Positions 6,377-10,521 of a stretch of DNA of 10,521 nucleotides are shown one piece after another. This DNA is from Synergistaceae bacterium (lineage in GTDB: Bacteria > Synergistota > Synergistia > Synergistales > Aminobacteriaceae), in assembly GCA_017447325.1 (NCBI GenBank), contig JAFSNU010000076.1, forward strand, positions 1-10,521, in the 5' to 3' direction. The first letter of the stretch is position 1, and each line of letters begins with the position of its first letter. The position numbers were made by a program, and so were the translations under genes. The notes under the pieces are model-generated. The model did no database searches. It was not told where the DNA came from and was given only the letters and a program-made list of their open reading frames with translations.

Positions 6377-7178
6377 ATTTGCAATTAAAGTTGAGCCTGA
6401 TAAAAAGCCCGAGCCTGAGCGCGGCGATGCGATACAAATTCACACGCGGGAGACGAGCTACGGCATAAAAATTTTATTGCCGGAGAGTTTGGGTAGTGAC
6501 AGGTTGATTGATTTGTTGTCGCGCATTCCGGCCAGGGCGTTTACTTTGCCGGATGATAAGACTATAGCGTTTGACTTTCAGGGCAGATTATGCACTCAGG
6601 AATTATTAGTAAAATTATTATGCAATGTTATATGGCGCAAGAGAATTAAAGTTGAAGCGTGGCTCTCGAGTAATCCCGAGACTATAAATTTATTTAGGAG
6701 TTCAGGGCTTGAGATAAAAGAGCCGGAAGTTAAGAAGCCTGAAAAAATTATTGAAAATAAAATTGATAATAAAGATAATAAAGCTGAAATTAAAGTTGAA
6801 AATAAAATAATATACGAGCCGCGGAATTTGAAAGTATTATATAACTCGATGAGATCGGGCGACAGTTTAGTTACTGCCGGAGATGTTTTGTTATGGGGAC
6901 ACTTGAACGCGGGAGCTGAGATAAAGGCCGGCGGAAATATAATAGTTGCGGGCAAGCTGCGCGGATTAGTTCACGCTGGGCAGGGCTTGAAGAATAATGC
7001 TAATAATAATAATGAAAGAGTTTTTGTAATGGCGGGATCGTTCGAGGCGCGGCAGTTAAGAATCGGGCGCAAGTTGTGCTACGCTGACGAGAACACGGCC
7101 GGATGGCACAAGTCCGTTTTGATTACGCTCGAGGACGGAATGCCGATGATACGGGAAAATAAATTTGAGATATTTTAA
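6360..7178 (+). CDS. minC: Septum site-determining protein MinC
   Basis: A 272-residue inhibitor of FtsZ assembly, recruited to the membrane by MinD. The N-terminal domain at about 26-119 (IQIHTRETSYGIKILLP...) corresponds to the FtsZ-inhibiting half. Residues about 120-155 form a Lys/Glu/Asn-rich linker (ENKIDNKDNKAEIKVENKI). The C-terminal beta-helix at about 160-242 has the repeats GDVLLWGHLNAGAEIKAGGN and IIVAGKLRGLVHAGQG. The MinD-binding RSGQ motif reads RSGD here (165-168). An Asn-rich loop, NNANNNN (212-218), replaces the usual short turn. The ATG overlaps the end of mrdA by 17 bases and lacks a strong ribosome-binding site, so reinitiation or coupling is likely. ATG 6363 is an equally possible start. 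Unusually, minD does not follow; two toxin-antitoxin pairs intervene. Confidence 0.92.
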   Translation: MMKTPKFAIKVEPDKKPEPERGDAIQIHTRETSYGIKILLPESLGSDRLIDLLSRIPARAFTLPDDKTIAFDFQGRLCTQELLVKLLCNVIWRKRIKVEAWLSSNPETINLFRSSGLEIKEPEVKKPEKIIENKIDNKDNKAEIKVENKIIYEPRNLKVLYNSMRSGDSLVTAGDVLLWGHLNAGAEIKAGGNIIVAGKLRGLVHAGQGLKNNANNNNERVFVMAGSFEARQLRIGRKLCYADENTAGWHKSVLITLEDGMPMIRENKFEIF

Positions 7179-7193
7179 TTAAATTTTTAAATT

Positions 7194-7241
7194 TTAAAAT
7201 TTAAAATAAAGGAGTGGTTAAGAATGGCGCAGATAGTGTTA
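7194..7241 (+). repeat. Shared antitoxin leader, copy 1
   Basis: Leader and first six codons of the first antitoxin. It matches 7863-7910 (offset 669) at 46 of 48 positions; the differences are G7216/T7885 and G7238/T7907. It covers the A/T run, AAAGGAG (7208-7214), the linker TTAAG and ATGGCGCAGATAGT. Similarity drops just downstream, apart from an 11-base match at 7250-7260 versus 7919-7929. Confidence 0.9.
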
Positions 7242-7478
7242 GAGTTGGAGCCGGAGCTGAAGAGCGAGTTAGATTTTTGGAGCAGGAGAGAGAATAAGAG
7301 CCCTGAAATTTTTGTTGTGAATATTATAAAAGATATTATAAATGATAAGAGACGGACAGGCGTTAAAGCTATTTATAAAGCGCAGGAAGCGTTTAAAGGC
7401 GCGGCTGATGAGTTAGATTTAAAAGATGATGAAGATGTGCAGGATTTAGTAAATGAAGTGAGATATAAAATTAAATGA
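7224..7478 (+). CDS. Antitoxin of a PIN-domain toxin pair, ribbon-helix-helix-like
   Basis: An 84-residue protein, probably the DNA-binding antitoxin of the PIN toxin encoded next. Residues 2-45 (MAQIVLELEPELKSELDFWS...SPEIFVVNIIKDII) look like a ribbon-helix-helix/CopG fold: a short beta strand followed by two helices. Residues about 46-84 are charged and helical (DELDLKDDEDVQDLVNEV) and would wrap the toxin. AAAGGAG at 7208-7214, nine bases upstream, fixes the ATG. The stop overlaps the toxin start by four bases (ATGA at 7475-7478), typical of coupled antitoxin-toxin genes. Its N-terminal half and leader resemble those of the second antitoxin at 7893. Autoregulation through binding its own leader region is expected for the family but not shown here. 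Confidence 0.78.
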   Translation: MAQIVLELEPELKSELDFWSRRENKSPEIFVVNIIKDIINDKRRTGVKAIYKAQEAFKGAADELDLKDDEDVQDLVNEVRYKIK

Positions 7479-7861
7479 GAGTTCTTGCCGACACGAATAT
7501 TATAATTTCGGCTTTAATGTTTCCGGCTTCTGTGCCTGCGAGAGCGTTGATAAAGGCTGAGGCGGAGCATGATTTAATATTATGTGAGCAAAATATTGAA
7601 GAGCTGAGAGATGTATTAAGGCGCAAACGGCCTGAGCTGCTGCCGGCTGCAGAAGAATTATTGTTGAATCTTGTTTATGAATTGATACCGGCTGTTAATG
7701 ATGCGGGAGAAAAGATGCGCGACGTGAAAGATCAGCCGATTTTAAACTCGGCGATTATGTTTGACGTTGATATTATAGTTACTGGCGACAAAGATTTTTT
7801 GTGTCTTGAACTTGAACGGCCTAAAATTATAAGGCCTTTGGAATTTATAGAAAATTATTAA
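7475..7861 (+). CDS. PIN-domain toxin (VapC-like ribonuclease)
   Basis: A 128-residue PIN-domain protein, a metal-dependent RNase toxin held inactive by the preceding antitoxin. The acidic site is intact: D6 in LADTNIIISAL, E42/E43 in NIEELRDVL, D86 in MRDVKDQPIL and D105/D107 in VTGDKDFL. The N-terminal 'VLADTNIIISALMFP' and the 'rDvkDqpiLnsA' phrase resemble the 'putative toxin component, PIN family' group (COG1569/TIGR00305 type) more than classical VapC. Target RNA is unknown. It starts in an ATGA overlap with the antitoxin. All catalytic residues are present, so it looks functional. Only 31 bases separate it from the second antitoxin. Confidence 0.85.
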   Translation: MRVLADTNIIISALMFPASVPARALIKAEAEHDLILCEQNIEELRDVLRRKRPELLPAAEELLLNLVYELIPAVNDAGEKMRDVKDQPILNSAIMFDVDIIVTGDKDFLCLELERPKIIRPLEFIENY

Positions 7862-7862
7862 A

Positions 7863-7910
7863 TTAAAATTTAAAATAAAGGAGTTGTTAAGAATGGCGCA
7901 GATAGTTTTA
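7863..7910 (+). repeat. Shared antitoxin leader, copy 2
   Basis: Second copy of the 48-bp leader/start block, 46 of 48 identical to 7194-7241. It carries AAAGGAG (7877-7883) nine bases before ATG 7893. The TTG at 7884 within it is part of the spacer, so it is not the likely start. Confidence 0.9.
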
Positions 7911-8123
7911 AATTTTTCGCCGGAGCTGATGAGGAGAATAAAATTTTGGAGCGTGAAAAATCGTCAGAGGCCGGAATTATTTTTGCGAAAGATGATAGCA
8001 GAGCATATTGAAGATTTGGATGATTATGAAATTGCGGCGAAAATATCGGCTGAGATCGAGGCCGGACGCATGAAGACGTATTCGTGGGAAGAGGTGAAGA
8101 AAGATCTTGGATTGGAAGATTGA
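7893..8123 (+). CDS. Antitoxin of a RelE/ParE-type pair, ribbon-helix-helix-like
   Basis: A 76-residue protein, probably the antitoxin for the RelE-family toxin encoded next. Its N-terminal half (MAQIVLNFSPELMRRIKFWS...RPELFLRKMIAEHIEDLDDYE) resembles the first antitoxin: MAQIVL, PEL, FWS and PE-x-F align without gaps. The C-terminal half differs, ending in SWEEVKKDLGLED, the tail typical of ribbon-helix-helix antitoxins paired with RelE/ParE toxins ('s.eEvk..lGl'). The ATG at 7893 is chosen over TTG 7884 because it lies nine bases after AAAGGAG and matches the start of its sister gene. It overlaps the toxin gene by 17 bases. Confidence 0.82.
   Translation: MAQIVLNFSPELMRRIKFWSVKNRQRPELFLRKMIAEHIEDLDDYEIAAKISAEIEAGRMKTYSWEEVKKDLGLED
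8091..8096 (+). promoter_or_regulatory. Ribosome-binding site deciding the TTG start of the RelE-type toxin
   Basis: GAGGTG lies inside the antitoxin gene, ten bases before TTG 8107. It supports the non-ATG start, which places the toxin under translational coupling with the antitoxin. Confidence 0.55.
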
Positions 8124-8406
8124 ATTTTCCAAAGACGCGATGGACGATTTTAACAGACTTGATAAAGCAGTTCAAATAAGGCTTGGAAAATTTTTAGACC
8201 GCATTATCAGTCAGCCTAATCCAAGAAAACTTGGCAAGGCGTTGACTGGAATTTTAGGCTTGTATTGGTGTTACAGAATGGGCGATTATCGCATAATCTG
8301 CACAATTCAAGATAATATTTTGACTGTGGAATTAGTGCGCATAGGACACAGAAGCGAAATATATAAAATGCTTAATAAAATTATGAAAATGAAAAAAAAT
8401 AAATAA
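8107..8406 (+). CDS. RelE/ParE-superfamily toxin (probable mRNA interferase)
   Basis: A 99-residue toxin of the RelE/ParE fold. 'WKIEFSKDAMDDFNRLDKAVQIRLGKFLD' gives the first strand and two helices. 'NPRKLGKALTG..GLYWCYRMGDYRIIC' and 'LVRIGHRSEIY' form the beta-sheet core. R57, R62, R78/H81/R82 and Y86 occupy the basic/tyrosine positions expected of a ribosome-dependent mRNA interferase of the RelE branch; gyrase-inhibiting ParE activity is the alternative. The start is TTG 8107. The first in-frame ATG (8140, residue 12) would remove the first strand, so TTG is preferred; weak starts are common for toxins. The Lys/Met-rich tail (KIMKMKKNK) extends slightly past the usual family end. minD follows after 41 bases. 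Confidence 0.87.
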   Translation: MDWKIEFSKDAMDDFNRLDKAVQIRLGKFLDRIISQPNPRKLGKALTGILGLYWCYRMGDYRIICTIQDNILTVELVRIGHRSEIYKMLNKIMKMKKNK

Positions 8407-8447
8407 ATTTAATTAAAATTTTTTAATCGGGGAGGAATTTAAATAAA

Positions 8448-9296
8448 ATGTCAACACGCGTTATTGTAATAACCTCCGGCAAGGGAGGAGTGGGCAAGAC
8501 GACTTCGACGGCTAATATCGCGGCGGCTCTGGCAAAGTTCGGGAAGAAAGTCGTGGCCGTTGACGCCGACGTCGGACTCAGAAATCTTGACGTGATTATG
8601 GGGCTTGAAAATCGAGTCGTCTATAATTTTATTGACGTTATTGAAAAGACAGCGAGGCTCGAGGCGGCGTTAGTGCGCGATAAGAGAGTGCCCGGGCTGT
8701 ATTTGCTTCCGGCGGCGCAGACGAGGACGAAGGACGCAGTTAATCAGGAGCAGATGATAGAGCTGTGCGAGCAGCTGAAAAATTTTGAAGTTCAGGATGA
8801 GCAGACCGGCGCGATCTCGCATTTTGATTTTATATTGCTTGACTGTCCGGCGGGAATTGAGAGCGGCTTTAAAAACGCTGCGGTCGGAGCGGACGAGGCT
8901 TTAGTCGTAACGACGCCTGAGATTCCGGCTGTGCGCGACGCGGATAGAATTATAGGAATGCTGGAGTCAATGGGCAAGTCGCCGATTAGATTGATTATAA
9001 ATAGATTAAGGCCGAATATGGTTCAGGACGGGGACATGCTCGCGAAAGAAGATATTTTAGATGTGCTGGCAATAAAATTAATAGGCATAGTGCCGGAGGA
9101 CGAGACTGTTATAAAATCGACTAACAACGGCGAGCCTATGACTTTGAGCATCGCGTCTCCGGCGGCGCAGGCTTATTTAAATATTGCTGACAGATTAATA
9201 GGCAACGACGTGCCGTTAATGGATCTTCAAGCTTACGCTTCGCGCGGCTTCATGCAGTGGCTGAAGGATTTATTTAGAGGCAAGAAGAGACGCTAA
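8448..9296 (+). CDS. minD: Septum site-determining ATPase MinD
   Basis: A 282-residue membrane-cycling ATPase that carries MinC to the membrane and is released by MinE. The deviant Walker A box is GKGGVGKTT (11-19), with signature K12 and catalytic K17. Switch I contains DADVGLRNLD (39-48), and Walker B is ILLDCPAGIESG with D132. The C-terminus, residues about 262-282 (YASRGFMQWLKDLF then RGKKRR), is the amphipathic membrane-targeting helix, somewhat richer in basic residues than usual. GGGGAGGA at 8429-8436 is the strongest ribosome-binding site in the window, eleven bases before the ATG. Length is slightly above the common 260-270. minE follows after 30 bases; minC is displaced about 1.27 kb upstream. 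Confidence 0.97.
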   Translation: MSTRVIVITSGKGGVGKTTSTANIAAALAKFGKKVVAVDADVGLRNLDVIMGLENRVVYNFIDVIEKTARLEAALVRDKRVPGLYLLPAAQTRTKDAVNQEQMIELCEQLKNFEVQDEQTGAISHFDFILLDCPAGIESGFKNAAVGADEALVVTTPEIPAVRDADRIIGMLESMGKSPIRLIINRLRPNMVQDGDMLAKEDILDVLAIKLIGIVPEDETVIKSTNNGEPMTLSIASPAAQAYLNIADRLIGNDVPLMDLQAYASRGFMQWLKDLFRGKKRR

Positions 9297-9326
9297 AATA
9301 TTTTAGAGCAGGGAGATGATTAAAAA

Positions 9327-9608
9327 ATGGGATTTTTAGCAAAGCTTTTCGGAGGCGGAGGCGAGACTTCGCGGGAAAAGGCGAAGGACAGGCTGAGAAT
9401 AGTTTTGATACACGACAGGACTGACATATCGCCGCAGCTGCTTAATGACCTTCGCGAGGACATGATAAACGTTTTGACTAAATATATGGACATAGATCAT
9501 GACAAGATAGAATTAAATTTAGACAGGGAAGATCAGGCGGTCGCGCTTGTTGCAAACGTGCCGATTTTGAGAATTAAGCGCGGCAGCGTTGACGTTAACG
9601 CTAATTAA
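9327..9608 (+). CDS. minE: Cell division topological specificity factor MinE
   Basis: A 93-residue protein that stimulates MinD ATPase activity and drives Min pattern formation. The N-terminal MGFLAKLFGG is the membrane-targeting segment. Residues about 14-34 (TSREKAKDRLRIVLIHDRTDI) are the MinD-binding anti-MinCD region. Residues about 36-85 form the dimerisation domain (LLNDLREDMINVLTKYMDID, then LNLDREDQAVALVANVPI). Length and layout fit the family. GGGAG at 9311-9315 supports the ATG. It is 30 bases after minD and 33 A/T-only bases before rodA. Presence of MinE suggests Min oscillation rather than DivIVA-based anchoring, although both coexist in some Clostridia. Confidence 0.96.
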   Translation: MGFLAKLFGGGGETSREKAKDRLRIVLIHDRTDISPQLLNDLREDMINVLTKYMDIDHDKIELNLDREDQAVALVANVPILRIKRGSVDVNAN

Positions 9609-9641
9609 TTTTAAATTTAAAAATTAAAAATTAAAATTTAA
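9609..9641 (+). other. A/T-only minE-rodA spacer without Shine-Dalgarno
   Basis: All 33 bases are A or T, arranged as AAATTT and AAAATTAAAAATT-type words, directly before the rodA ATG. No ribosome-binding site, G/C hairpin or terminator is present, so rodA should be co-transcribed with minE. Confidence 0.7.
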
Positions 9642-10517
9642 ATGGAAGTTCGGCCAATCTCTGTTTTTAATTTAAAAGAGGACGCAGCTTTAATAGACAA
9701 AATGCTTGTAAGCTGCGTTTTATTATTATCGTTGTGGGGAATAGCCTGCATTTACAGCGCGGGCGCTGGCTCTGCACTAAACGGCTGGGATTTATGTTTA
9801 AGGCAGGCCGGCTGGTTATTAATAAGCTGCTTTGTAGTTTTAATAGTTCTGGCTGTTGGTCATGGCGTATTGCTTGACGCGGCTTATTATTTATTTTTAA
9901 TTACTTTAATAGTTTTATTAATCACGCCGTTAATTGCGCCGAGGGTTAAAGGGGCGCACAGCTGGATTGCAATAGCAGGATTTAGAATTCAGCCGTCTGA
10001 ATTTGCAAAGATCACGCTTATATTAGCTCTCGCAAAATTCTTGAGCAGATGTCCGCCGTTTAATTTTAAAAATTTTTTAGCCGGCTTGGGCGTTGTGCTT
10101 GTGCCGGTGTTATTAGTGATGCTGCAGCCTGATGCCGGAAGCGCGTTAGTTTATTTAATAATTGCGTTCGGAATGTTTTTCGCGGCCGGGACGCCGTTAA
10201 TTTATCTGGGAAGTTTAATAGGTTCTGGTTTAGCTGCGCTGCCGTTCTTAATAATGTTTGTGCTGAAAGATTATCAGCGCAATAGATTATTAGTGTTTAT
10301 AGATCCCATGAGAGACCCGTTGGGCGCGGGCTATAATGTCATTCAGTCAAGAATAGCGGTAGGCTCCGGCGGCTTTTGGGGCAAGGGCTTTATGAACGGA
10401 ATGCAGAGCAAGCTTAGATTTTTGCCTGAGCCTCACACTGATTTTATATTCAGCGTATGCTCTGAAGAATTTGGATTTATCGGAGCTTTATTGTTGTTAA
10501 TTTTATTTTTATCCTAA
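9642..10517 (+). CDS. rodA: SEDS glycosyltransferase RodA, apparently truncated at the 3' end
   Basis: RodA polymerises lipid II into side-wall glycan strands together with PBP2. The visible 291 residues have about seven to eight transmembrane helices and the family signatures: HSWIAIAGFRIQPSEFAKI (106-124), QPDAGSALVYL (162-172), RNRLLVFIDPMRDPLGAGYN (213-232), GSGGFWGKGF (241-250) and LPEPHTDFIFSVCSEEFGFIGA (261-282). D267 is the catalytic Asp. The frame stops at TAA 10515-10517 just after 'LLLLILFLS', about 80-100 residues short of the family, so the final helices and the 'P.ISYGGSS' motif are missing. Inserting one base in the local T-runs would reopen the frame to the window edge (reading ...ILFFILI), so a frameshift or sequencing error is plausible; true truncation is the alternative. 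No Shine-Dalgarno site precedes the ATG. Confidence 0.9.
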   Translation: MEVRPISVFNLKEDAALIDKMLVSCVLLLSLWGIACIYSAGAGSALNGWDLCLRQAGWLLISCFVVLIVLAVGHGVLLDAAYYLFLITLIVLLITPLIAPRVKGAHSWIAIAGFRIQPSEFAKITLILALAKFLSRCPPFNFKNFLAGLGVVLVPVLLVMLQPDAGSALVYLIIAFGMFFAAGTPLIYLGSLIGSGLAALPFLIMFVLKDYQRNRLLVFIDPMRDPLGAGYNVIQSRIAVGSGGFWGKGFMNGMQSKLRFLPEPHTDFIFSVCSEEFGFIGALLLLILFLS

Positions 10518-10521
10518 TTTA

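Noticed and set aside
7179..7207. Internal promoter ahead of the first antitoxin (TAAAAT at 7202-7207)
   Set aside because: The -35 position reads TTAAAT (3 of 6) and transcription would begin within the ribosome-binding site, so the match is best explained by A/T composition.
7884..7895. TTG at 7884 as the start of the second antitoxin
   Set aside because: It begins immediately after GGAG (no room for the ribosome), and the sister leader at 7194-7241 shows that ATG 7893 is the equivalent start.
7194..7910. The two leader copies as a CRISPR array
   Set aside because: Only two copies, 669 bases apart, each continuing into a protein-coding gene.
7179..8447. The TA block as an insertion sequence or integron cassette array
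   Set aside because: No transposase or integrase, no terminal inverted repeats and no attC-like folded sites were seen. The shared leader is the only repeat, and it lies at gene starts, not at the outer ends.

Overview
The window is a bacterial chromosome segment with every gene on the + strand. Its core is a cell-shape and cell-division operon: MBL-fold hydrolase - mreB - mreC - mreD - mrdA (PBP2) - minC - [two toxin-antitoxin pairs] - minD - minE - rodA. This mre-mrdA-min-rodA order is known from Clostridia/Negativicutes-type Firmicutes and from Synergistota. The many TTA/AAT codons and the intergenic spacers made only of A and T suit an AT-leaning, probably anaerobic host-associated member of one of these groups. 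I lean to Synergistota, but the sequence alone cannot settle it.

Layout. Positions 1-934 hold two small membrane proteins: an HrgC/DUF2628-like protein and a zinc-ribbon plus DUF4234-like protein. Positions 935-1566 are non-coding apart from tandem tRNA-Lys(UUU) and tRNA-Glu(UUC) genes. A near-consensus extended -10 promoter precedes the tRNAs, and an 88-nt imperfect inverted repeat lies upstream of that promoter. Two weaker promoter candidates (about 1443-1511) could start the main operon. Positions 1567-7178 carry the hydrolase, MreB, MreC, MreD, PBP2 and MinC, with short spacers or overlaps. Positions 7179-8447 interrupt the usual minC-minD adjacency with a ribbon-helix-helix-like antitoxin plus PIN-domain toxin, then a second antitoxin plus RelE/ParE-family toxin. 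The two antitoxin genes begin with an almost identical 48-bp leader and start region (46/48). Positions 8448-10517 hold MinD, MinE and RodA. RodA meets a stop codon after 291 residues, four bases before the window ends, and lacks the C-terminal part of the family.

How the genes fit together. MreB/C/D, PBP2 and RodA form the elongasome that inserts side-wall peptidoglycan. RodA polymerises glycan strands, PBP2 cross-links them, and MreBCD position and activate the pair. MinC/D/E place the division site. Co-transcription would couple elongation to septum placement. The two toxin-antitoxin pairs are the accessory component: they sit in the same direction inside the operon, with the host's style of leader and no visible transposon ends. 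The most notable observations are the TA island splitting minC from minD, the shared leader of the two antitoxins, the early stop in rodA, the alternation of Shine-Dalgarno-led genes with genes preceded only by A/T spacers, and the unexplained inverted repeat near 950-1037.
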